64,000 nucleotides of DNA from JBIKWM01 sp044356305 (GTDB taxonomy: Bacteria > Bacteroidota > Bacteroidia > UBA10329), in the NCBI GenBank assembly GCA_044356305.1, contig JBIKWM010000016.1, positions 1-64,000 on the forward strand. The letters are read 5' to 3'. Below the pieces are notes generated by a model that did not search any database, was not told where the DNA came from, and saw nothing but the letters and a program-made list of their open reading frames with translations. Made by a program: the position numbers and the translations under genes. Position 1 is the stretch's first letter, and every line of letters begins with the position of its first letter. This document shows, piece by piece, positions 57,813-64,000 of this stretch.

Positions 57813-58661
57813 ATGGAAAAGGAATTCAAACCTCTTAACGGCTATGTGACCATAGGCCTGAACCTGGCATTCACAGGTCTGTGCATAGCACTGTTCGTGT
57901 GGATGCAGAACGGGTGGCCCGCAATTCCGCTCACGCTCAACCTGTTCATCTATCTGGGCCTCTTTGTTGTCAATCCCAACGAGAGCATGGTGCTCAACCT
58001 ATTTGGTAAGTACACTGGCACGGTGAAGGACAACGGTTTCTTTTACGCTAATCCGTTCCTGGCCAAGAAACGGGTGACGCTCAGGGCACGCAACTTTGAC
58101 CTTGAACCCATAAAGGTGAATGACCTGATGGGCAACCCAATCATGATAGGGGCCGTGGTGGTGTGGCGGGTGCGCGACACCTACAACGCGGCCTACGAGG
58201 TGGATAATTATGAGGCTTTTGTCCATGTGCAGAGCGAGAGCGCACTGCGCGAGCTGGCCGGATCGTGCCCCTACGATGAGTTTGAGGACGGGCGGGCCGA
58301 GCTTTCGCTGCGATCGGGAGGCGAGAAAGTGCACGACATGCTGGAAAAGGCCCTTGCCGGGCGGCTGGCCATTGCGGGCATTGAGGTGCTAGAGGCACGC
58401 ATCAGCCATCTGGCATACTCCAGCGAGATAGCCGGTGCCATGCTGCAACGTCAGCAGGCCACGGCCATTGTGGCGGCCCGTAAAAAAATCGTTGAGGGCC
58501 CTGTGGGCATGGTGGAGCAGGCGCTTGCCGAACTCAGCAGCAAACAGATCATTGAACTGGACGATGACAAGAAAGCCGCAATGGTGAGCAACCTGATGGT
58601 GGTGCTGTGCTCTGACCGTGCTGCAACTCCTGTGATCAATGCCGGGACACTCCATAACTGA
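57813..58661 (+). CDS. SPFH/Band 7 (prohibitin-like) membrane protein
   Basis: Protein of 282 residues anchored by two N-terminal hydrophobic segments (IGLNLAFTGLCIALFVWM and AIPLTLNLFIYLGLFVV), followed by a Band 7 domain: NPNESMVLNLFGKYTGTVKD, NPFLAKKRVTLRARNFDLEP, GNPIMIGAVVVWRVRDTYNA and YEAFVHVQSESALRELAGS. The C-terminal third is helical and Ala/Gln rich (AMLQRQQATAIVAARKKIVE), as in flotillin-like proteins. Such proteins form membrane-associated oligomers. It heads an operon with a 50-residue protein and an Arc-type repressor, under tandem TGATAT boxes. Confidence 0.9.
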   Translation: MEKEFKPLNGYVTIGLNLAFTGLCIALFVWMQNGWPAIPLTLNLFIYLGLFVVNPNESMVLNLFGKYTGTVKDNGFFYANPFLAKKRVTLRARNFDLEPIKVNDLMGNPIMIGAVVVWRVRDTYNAAYEVDNYEAFVHVQSESALRELAGSCPYDEFEDGRAELSLRSGGEKVHDMLEKALAGRLAIAGIEVLEARISHLAYSSEIAGAMLQRQQATAIVAARKKIVEGPVGMVEQALAELSSKQIIELDDDKKAAMVSNLMVVLCSDRAATPVINAGTLHN

Positions 58662-58667
58662 TGTGAC

Positions 58668-58820
58668 ATGGAACGCTACAGACTACTTAAGAAAGGATGG
58701 GTTGAAGGGGTCAGTTCGTTCGAGAAACGGCTCAACGAGGAATGCCGCAAGGGTTACCGTGCCATCTCCGTGTCGCAGATGGATGGGGCAACTGTGGTAC
58801 TGTTGGAGAAGAACAGCTGA
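58668..58820 (+). CDS. Small (50-aa) protein of the SPFH-Arc operon
   Basis: Reads MERYRLLKKGWVEGVSSFEK and continues to ATVVLLEKNS with no stop; 50 residues. It begins 6 bases after the SPFH stop and ends 3 bases before the Arc-like start, so it is a true operon member by position. It looks like a mixed alpha/beta mini-domain with two short beta strands at the end (YRAISVSQMDG, TVVLLEK). I do not recognise a family. A regulatory or adaptor peptide for the SPFH protein is possible. Confidence 0.65.
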   Translation: MERYRLLKKGWVEGVSSFEKRLNEECRKGYRAISVSQMDGATVVLLEKNS

Positions 58821-58823
58821 GCC

Positions 58824-58979
58824 TTGACGAAGAAGAAACCCTTTGTGCTGCGCCTCGACCCTGAGGTGCTCTCGGCCCTTGAGAAATGGGCGGCCGATGA
58901 GTTCCGCAGTGTGAACGGTCAGTTGGAATATCTGATTGACCGTGCCCTGAAAGAGGCCGGCCGCAGGCCCAAGGGCTGA
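58824..58979 (+). CDS. Arc-type ribbon-helix-helix DNA-binding protein
   Basis: A 51-residue protein starting with TTG at 58,824. KKKPFVLRLDPEVLSALEKW and RSVNGQLEYLIDRALKEAGR give the ribbon-helix-helix pattern: the FVLRLD beta strand that enters the DNA groove, then two helices with the conserved SVNGQLEYLI turn typical of Arc/MetJ-like proteins. It is probably the autorepressor of the operon, acting on the tandem TGATAT boxes upstream of the SPFH gene. Its stop abuts the convergent lipoprotein gene with no gap. Confidence 0.85.
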   Translation: MTKKKPFVLRLDPEVLSALEKWAADEFRSVNGQLEYLIDRALKEAGRRPKG

Positions 58980-60131
58980 TCAATCGAGGTTGCGCCTCAC
59001 GAGATAGGTGTCGAGGCTGCCGGCATACACCGATGACCCAATGATGTAATAGGCTCCCTCCACCTCTACAAAGGCACGGCCCTGCTGGTTACCTGGTCCA
59101 CCAAAGTGATTCTCCTCCATGAGGTTGCCCTCTTGGTCTGTAATAACGAGATAGATATCCTCATCGTCTCCGAAACTGTTGGTGCGCCCTAGAAAAACGA
59201 GCCTCCCTTTCGAGTCGGTATAGAGGTGCTCGCCCCCTTCGTGTGCGCTCGTGGTGCCGAATTCGCGCTGCCATATCAATGTGCCATCGGCCGAAACGCG
59301 CAGAGCGTAAAGCTGGTGGGTGGCATCGGTACTCGCGGTATGGCCACAGAGTACAATGGTGCCATCGGCCAATTGGAGCATCTCATGACTTTCCTCGTAG
59401 TCGGCCCCACCGTAACGGGTGTTCCATACCATTGAGCCATCGGCCGGGTTCAGCTCCATCAGCCAGAAATCGCGCCCCATGGCACCGTCACTCTCCGTGA
59501 AACCGAACACCACGATCTGCCCATCTGGCCGCACCAGCACATCGCTGCCGCCATCGCGGCCCGATCCGCCATAGCGTTTCTCCCATTTGATATTGCCCAG
59601 CACATCCACCATCAGGGCCCACAGGTCATCGGCTCCGGCCGTGTTGCTCTCGGTGCGACCGGTGGCCACCAGACCTCCATCGGGCATCAGCGCAACGGAA
59701 TTGATGACATCAAATCCCGCCCCACCAAAAATCTGTTGGGACTGAGCAACGCCCAAGGTGTTGAGGCGCAGGATCATACCATCCGACTGCCCAAAGGCTG
59801 TCTCTGAGGTATGACCCACCAGGATGCTCTGTCCATTGGTCAGAAGCAGATTCCTGACCGCTTTGAAATTGAATGCCACCGAGGTGGGAACCACATTCTC
59901 ACCCACGGCATCGCACGTGGCGAACCGACACTCATCGGTACCGGTCCAGACATTGGTCACCATCACCAGTCTTTCCCCGTCAAAGAATGCATCGACCGGA
60001 TCCTCGGTCATCCCTGTGTCAACGGATTTCTCGAAGGGCAGCACGCCTTCGGGGGTATCAGCCTCGCACCCGGTCAATAGAGCAATTACTACCGCGGGGA
60101 ACAGGCTGGATAGGAGATGGGTTTTCGACAT
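58980..60131 (-). CDS. Secreted lipoprotein with beta-propeller repeats
   Basis: Lipoprotein of 383 residues: the signal sequence LFPAVVIALLTGCEADT ends in a lipobox (LTGC). The rest has regular repeats of about 50 residues around phrases such as GGAGFDVINSVALMPDGGLV, GGSGRDGGSDVLVRPDGQIV and GGADYEESHEMLQLADGTIV, with a following W or Y blade strand, which suggests a six- to seven-bladed propeller. No enzymatic motif is seen. It may act in binding or surveillance in the envelope. Convergent with and immediately adjacent to the Arc-like gene. Confidence 0.75.
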   Translation of the reverse strand: MSKTHLLSSLFPAVVIALLTGCEADTPEGVLPFEKSVDTGMTEDPVDAFFDGERLVMVTNVWTGTDECRFATCDAVGENVVPTSVAFNFKAVRNLLLTNGQSILVGHTSETAFGQSDGMILRLNTLGVAQSQQIFGGAGFDVINSVALMPDGGLVATGRTESNTAGADDLWALMVDVLGNIKWEKRYGGSGRDGGSDVLVRPDGQIVVFGFTESDGAMGRDFWLMELNPADGSMVWNTRYGGADYEESHEMLQLADGTIVLCGHTASTDATHQLYALRVSADGTLIWQREFGTTSAHEGGEHLYTDSKGRLVFLGRTNSFGDDEDIYLVITDQEGNLMEENHFGGPGNQQGRAFVEVEGAYYIIGSSVYAGSLDTYLVRRNLD

Positions 60132-60197
60132 GTACTGTTAGGTCTTAAGTCATGACTGAACCTTCAGGCCAAGGATGCCCGATGCGCATAGGAATGG

Positions 60198-61409
60198 TCA
60201 GAAAACGACCTCCGACTTTTTCTTCTTTCCGCCTCTTAGATAGGTGACTTTGGCGATGTCCCCTTTTTTGAAGGAGGCGAGGGCTTTCATGTAGCTCTGC
60301 ATATCGATGACCTTCATCTTCCCCAGACCGATCACTATGTCATCTTTCAACAGCCCGGCACGGTGTGCGGGCTTGTCGTCTTTCACACCGGCTATGCGCA
60401 TGCCTTTGCCATCAAAGAGGTAGTCGGGCACCACACCGAGCGTGACGGTGAATTTCGGGTTCGAGTCTTTGTCCTCATCCTTGGTCTTTGAGAATGCAGG
60501 CCTGCCCTCGGCCCGAGCCCTGACAATGATGTCGAGTGCGAACTGCCCCACCTCAATGATTCCGTTGATGTTCACCTTGTCAGCATCATCGCTCGGCTTG
60601 TGGTAATCCTCGTGCTGACCGGTGAAAAAGTGCATGACGGGGATGTCCTTGAGGTAAAATGAGGTGTGATCGCTCGGGCCAACGCCACTCTCGGTCAGCA
60701 CGGTCTTGAAGCGGCCCTTGGTCACATCATCAAGAACCCTTTTCCAAATAGGTGAGGTGCCCGTGCCGCCAATGGCCAGGCTCCGTTCGGCATTGAGGCG
60801 CCCTACCATGTCGAAGTTCAACATGTAGCTCACCTTGCTCAGGTCGATGGTCGGTTCGCGGGTGAAATGGGCCGACCCCCAAAGTCCGCGCTCCTCTCCG
60901 CTGAACGCTATGAAAAGATAGTTCTCGCCTGTGGCAATTCCCTGTTTCGACAGTTTCTCGGCCAACCAAAGGAGCAGGGCCACACCGCTGGCATTGTCAT
61001 CGGCACCGTTATGGATGTCGGGCTGGCCAGTGTTGAGCGATCCGTGCTGTCCCATGCCAAGGTGGTCGTAATGTGCACCGATCACCACTGTGCGGTCGGC
61101 CTTGTTATCGATGTAAGCCACCACGTTGCGGACGCTGATGGGCTCGGCATCGGCCGGTGCGGCACTGTGCGGGTCGGCCGCTGCCTTTCTGCTGAACACC
61201 TGCCAATACCCATCGGTGCCCTTAGGCTGCAGACCGAGTTCCCTGAATCGGTTGATGATGAACTCACCGGCCATCCGTTCGCCCTCGGTGCCCACTTCGC
61301 GGCCCATAAGGCGGTCATCTGCCAGGTAGCGCACATCTTTCTCAACGGTCTGAGCCATTGTGCCCAGCCCGGTCAAAGCCAGTATTGTGAAGAGGATTGA
61401 TCTGATCAT
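60198..61409 (-). CDS. M28-family zinc peptidase with C-terminal PDZ domain
   Basis: Secreted metallopeptidase of 403 residues. After a signal peptide (SILFTILALTGLGTMAQT) the M28 domain shows zinc ligands and active-site residues in VVIGAHYDHLGMG, HNGADDNASGVALLLWLAEK, LFIAFSGEERGLWGSAHF (Glu-Glu), MLNFDMVGRLN and HEDYHKPSDDADKV. From about 310 a PDZ-like domain follows (RIAGVKDDKPAHRAGLLKDD and VIGLGKMKVIDMQSY). Such enzymes act as aminopeptidases on peptides outside the cell. A TAATTTCG box ends 4 bp before the ATG. Confidence 0.93.
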   Translation of the reverse strand: MIRSILFTILALTGLGTMAQTVEKDVRYLADDRLMGREVGTEGERMAGEFIINRFRELGLQPKGTDGYWQVFSRKAAADPHSAAPADAEPISVRNVVAYIDNKADRTVVIGAHYDHLGMGQHGSLNTGQPDIHNGADDNASGVALLLWLAEKLSKQGIATGENYLFIAFSGEERGLWGSAHFTREPTIDLSKVSYMLNFDMVGRLNAERSLAIGGTGTSPIWKRVLDDVTKGRFKTVLTESGVGPSDHTSFYLKDIPVMHFFTGQHEDYHKPSDDADKVNINGIIEVGQFALDIIVRARAEGRPAFSKTKDEDKDSNPKFTVTLGVVPDYLFDGKGMRIAGVKDDKPAHRAGLLKDDIVIGLGKMKVIDMQSYMKALASFKKGDIAKVTYLRGGKKKKSEVVF

Positions 61410-61413
61410 GGGG

Positions 61414-61421
61414 CGAAATTA
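61414..61421 (-). promoter_or_regulatory. -7 box of the M28 peptidase gene
   Basis: TAATTTCG on the minus strand, 4 bp before the ATG at 61,409, again a leaderless arrangement. Confidence 0.5.
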
Positions 61422-61570
61422 CTGGTGGGTTCGGTGGAAAAGGGAAACACTGGAACGCGTGCCCCAGGAATCATCTGTAGTAGGTAGGAACAGATGTCTG
61501 ACAGGGTCAACTTTCAGATCTCGATCAACTATGATGTTCCGTAGAGTTGGGCCCCTTCAGCAAACCCGCT

Positions 61571-62881
61571 TCACTCCTCCCCCACCCGCATCAAATGATC
61601 ATACACCTGCCGCCATTGGGCCCAGATGCCCTCATCGCTCAGGGTCTCGTTGTGCCATAGGGTAATGAAAGTTCCCTTCACCTCGCGCACGGTGGCATTG
61701 AGTGCGCTGATGTGCTCCATGCTCTGTTCGGGTGTGAGCTTCATGTAATAGCGCAGGGTGGCATCCATTACTACAAAAGGATGCACTGTCAGTGGCGTTG
61801 GCGCCTCGAGGTCGAGGTCGTAGTGGCGGTAGGCCGTGCAGGTGCCCGCCCGGAAACCTGTGCTGGCCGCGTAGCCCATACTGTGGTCATCGGTGATGCC
61901 GGCCTGCACCAGTCTGCGATAGGTATGCGGCATGTGCAGCACCAGAAAGTGCTGGCGGCTGGCCGTGACCGGGCGGTGCGTGATGGCCTCGAGGCGCTGT
62001 TTCTCCATAAGCATACGGCCGCCCCCGCTGTTTGATGCGAAGGATGGGTGAATGCCCACCTCCACATGGTCCGCCAGGTGCTTGATCAGGCTGCGCAGAC
62101 CGGGCATGTCGTGGGCCACGTTCTTGTCGTTCAGGCCATAATCGCCCAGCAGAAAGAAGATGATGGTGCGGGCCCCGAACGATGCATGGCGGTCCAGAAT
62201 GTACTCGTAGGTGTCGTACGGGTCGTGGCCCCGGCCCATCAGCACGGCCGAACGCTGGCGCAAGGTGGTCATGTCGGCATGCGCCACATCGCGGGCCATG
62301 GCGCCCACCGTGCGGGCCAGGCCTTTGAGGCGGAAAGCATAGGCGTTGTCAATATCGAGGGTATTGATGTGCGAATATCTGCGCTCGCGCTGGGGCAGCT
62401 GCGGGTACCGCTCGCGCAGCAGCGCCCCGAGCATGATGACCCATCGGTCCACCACCGGGTCGTGCAGGAACCCGTTCTGAAAGGCCACGCTCTCCTGCGC
62501 CTCGAAACGGCCGTAGTGGTCGCGCCTGTGCGGCAGATACTCCTCATAGCGCGTGAGCAGATAAAAGGCCCCTGCAAAGGGGTCGAACGGCAGTGCACTG
62601 CCCGGTGCCCGGTGACTGAACAAGGTGACCGTGCCCCCATGCATTCCCAACGCCACGGCCTGCTCATCTATTCCCTTATCCCAAAGCAACCGGTGACAGC
62701 TAAGGTGCAGCTCATCGGCCAAGGGCAGATGGGTATACGACATACGCGGGCCCTCGTGAGACAGGAACCGTGCGCGGTCATCGGTCAGGGCAAATTCAAT
62801 CCCAAGCATGTCGCCCACCAGTGTCTGCACCGCATACCTCACCCGTGGGGCTATGGCATGGGTGTAGATGAGGAGGGACAT
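61571..62881 (-). CDS. Polysaccharide deacetylase family protein
   Basis: Carbohydrate esterase-4-like protein of 436 residues. The N-terminal 130 residues (YTHAIAPRVRYAVQTLVGDM, PFDPFAGAFYLLTRYEEYLP) correspond to an extra domain seen in a Bacteroidota-type deacetylase group (DUF7033-like). The deacetylase part has the DxD region HINTLDIDNAYAF near 165-178, HPSFASNSGG and a late TLWHNETLSDEG. No signal peptide is present, so it is cytoplasmic. Being next to wecB suggests a role in envelope polysaccharide synthesis; the substrate is unknown. Confidence 0.82.
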   Translation of the reverse strand: MSLLIYTHAIAPRVRYAVQTLVGDMLGIEFALTDDRARFLSHEGPRMSYTHLPLADELHLSCHRLLWDKGIDEQAVALGMHGGTVTLFSHRAPGSALPFDPFAGAFYLLTRYEEYLPHRRDHYGRFEAQESVAFQNGFLHDPVVDRWVIMLGALLRERYPQLPQRERRYSHINTLDIDNAYAFRLKGLARTVGAMARDVAHADMTTLRQRSAVLMGRGHDPYDTYEYILDRHASFGARTIIFFLLGDYGLNDKNVAHDMPGLRSLIKHLADHVEVGIHPSFASNSGGGRMLMEKQRLEAITHRPVTASRQHFLVLHMPHTYRRLVQAGITDDHSMGYAASTGFRAGTCTAYRHYDLDLEAPTPLTVHPFVVMDATLRYYMKLTPEQSMEHISALNATVREVKGTFITLWHNETLSDEGIWAQWRQVYDHLMRVGEE

Positions 62882-62945
62882 TCTGATTGCGGATTGTCGA
62901 TTGATGATTGTCGATTGATGATATTCGATTGATGATTGCTGAACC
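62882..62945. repeat. Word-iterating spacer (GATTG/TCGATTGAT family)
   Basis: About four tandem copies of GATTGTCGATTGAT-like words (GATTGCGGATTGTCGATTGA, then TGATTGTCGATTGATGAT and ATTCGATTGATGATTG) between the deacetylase start and wecB end. It resembles the spacer after the TonB receptor at 4,101-4,175. No coding function. Confidence 0.6.
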
Positions 62946-63003
62946 TTTCTGATCTATGATCAATGGAACAGCATCCAGCCATTCCTCTTAACATTCATCT
63001 TTC

Positions 63004-64000
63004 TCAATTCAAAGAAAGAAACTCGAGCATGGTGGCGCAGATATGTTCGGCAGCATGGCCATCGCCAAAGATGGGCGGATAGGAAAGCGTTCCGGCTTTG
63101 GAGCGCATGATGCTAAAAGCTGAAACGATCTGTTGCGGGTCGGAGCCTGCCAGCATGGCACATCCGGCCTCAACTATCTCCTTCCATTCGGTCTCAGGGC
63201 GAAGGATGACGCACGGCTTTTGCATGAAATAGGCCTCTTTCTGCACCCCACCGCTGTCGGTGAGCACCATGCTGGCATGCCGTTGCAGCAGCAGCATTTC
63301 CAAAAAACCCACCGGATCTATGATGCACATGGCCGCATCGGCCTGAAGGGCTGCCCAATCCTGCCCCATGCGTTCGCGCAGGATGTTCGATGTGCGCGGG
63401 TGCATGGGTATCACCACCCGCTGCCCACTCTGTATGGCACACTCCCGCAGCGCACCGAGTATGCCGAGCAGCGTGGCGGGGTCATCGGTGTTCTGCGGCC
63501 TGTGGATGGTTGCCAGCAGATACGGTGTGCCGCTAAGCCCCAAACGGCCCAGAAGCGGCATGTGGCGCTCGGCCTCGGTGCCGTAGTGCAGGGTGTTGTC
63601 GTACATCAGGTCGCCACAGCGCACCACATAAGGGTTATCGAGGTCGCAGCGGCCCTTGGCCTGCGCATCATCCAAAGAGAGAAAGCCCTCGTGCAGCAGG
63701 TTGGTGGCGCCCGTGCCTGTAGGTGTGTAGAGCAGGGTGCTGCTGTGGTCGGCCATGATGCGGTTCACCTCTTCGGGCATACGCTTATTGTGGCTGCGAA
63801 GGCCTGCCTCTATGTGCACCACGGGAATGTGCAGTTTCACCCCGGCCAGAGCCCCCGCCAGCGTGCTGTTGGTGTCGCCATACACCACTATTGCGTCAGG
63901 CTTCAGTTCCAGGCATACTTTCTCAATTCCCTCCAACATACGCCCTGTCTGCTCGCCATGGGTAGATGAGCCGATGTTGAGCCTGAAGGCCGGCTGCGGG
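63004..64000 (-). CDS. wecB: UDP-N-acetylglucosamine 2-epimerase, 5' end beyond window
   Basis: C-terminal part (332 codons visible) of a non-hydrolysing UDP-GlcNAc 2-epimerase, which makes UDP-ManNAc for surface polysaccharides. Reading beyond the first internal ATG gives FRLNIGSSTHGEQTGRMLEG with no stop up to the window end, so the true start lies past 64,000. Conserved parts include PDAIVVYGDTNSTLAGALAG, IPVVHIEAGLRSHNKRMPEE, LLATIHRPQNTDDPATLLGI, VVIPMHPRTSNILRERMG and VLTDSGGVQKEAYFMQKPCV. The neighbouring deacetylase fits a glycan-synthesis context. Confidence 0.93.
   Translation of the reverse strand, partial: PQPAFRLNIGSSTHGEQTGRMLEGIEKVCLELKPDAIVVYGDTNSTLAGALAGVKLHIPVVHIEAGLRSHNKRMPEEVNRIMADHSSTLLYTPTGTGATNLLHEGFLSLDDAQAKGRCDLDNPYVVRCGDLMYDNTLHYGTEAERHMPLLGRLGLSGTPYLLATIHRPQNTDDPATLLGILGALRECAIQSGQRVVIPMHPRTSNILRERMGQDWAALQADAAMCIIDPVGFLEMLLLQRHASMVLTDSGGVQKEAYFMQKPCVILRPETEWKEIVEAGCAMLAGSDPQQIVSAFSIMRSKAGTLSYPPIFGDGHAAEHICATMLEFLSLN

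Overview
The window looks like chromosomal DNA of a GC-rich member of the Bacteroidota, probably a Flavobacteriales-type lineage. Signs for this are a secreted protein with a type IX secretion (Por) C-terminal sorting domain, a TlpA protein with a DUF4369-like N-terminus, a BlaR1-TonB fusion, a CarboxypepD_reg-type TonB-dependent receptor, almost no Shine-Dalgarno sequences, and many promoters with the Bacteroidota -7 box TAnnTTTG sitting only a few bases before the start codon. Most genes are GC-rich housekeeping or envelope genes. Two AT-rich patches (about 1-950 and 13,500-15,010) stand out as acquired DNA.

Layout. 1-950: remnant of a DNA methyltransferase with its XRE regulator. 1,447-4,100: a TPP riboswitch in front of a TonB-dependent receptor, so probably thiamine uptake. 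4,556-8,327: a secreted Asp-box protein, a HepT-MntA toxin-antitoxin pair, an EGF-like membrane protein and a NupC nucleoside transporter. 8,403-12,659: an M1 peptidase and a fatty-acid desaturase. 12,695-15,047: a 42-bp minisatellite between two ~100-bp direct repeats carrying REP-like hairpins, then an AT-rich two-gene unit (unknown protein plus PIN nuclease), then another REP-like hairpin. 15,227-28,114: TlpA thioredoxin, GatB, ParE-type toxin-antitoxin, AccA, a YiiX-like peptidase, small membrane proteins, NudL, a transglutaminase-like protein, a WD40 protein, a CcoI-like copper ATPase and an EamA transporter.

28,212-45,445: a very large tail-fibre/PilV-like secreted protein, tRNA-Met, a START-like protein, PAP2 phosphatase, GT39 and GT2 glycosyltransferases, RecF, a second desaturase, an aldo/keto reductase, LolD, a PhoD-like phosphatase, a glutamine-synthetase-like enzyme, a DUF218 protein and a penicillin-acylase-type Ntn hydrolase. 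45,603-55,310: a T9SS adhesin-like protein, GAPDH, an EamA transporter and a lipid module (DUF4442, PlsB/PlsC-like acyltransferase, GpsA). 55,312-58,979: an SDR divergent from BlaI/BlaR1-TonB with two shared operator dyads, then a compact SPFH / 50-aa protein / Arc-type repressor operon with tandem operator boxes. 58,980-64,000: a beta-propeller lipoprotein, an M28 peptidase, a polysaccharide deacetylase and the 3' part of wecB, cut by the window edge.

The most unusual points are: the minisatellite in which all three forward frames and at least one reverse frame stay open and whose unit splits into two 21-bp (7-codon) halves; the AT-rich unknown-protein/PIN pair between REP-like hairpins; the SPFH-Arc operon with 8-bp boxes 11 bp apart overlapping its promoter; and a TonB-receptor signal peptide made of intergenic word repeats. 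No rRNA, CRISPR array, complete insertion sequence, prophage or origin was recognised. All functional statements come from motif reading and recalled family knowledge; no database search was run.
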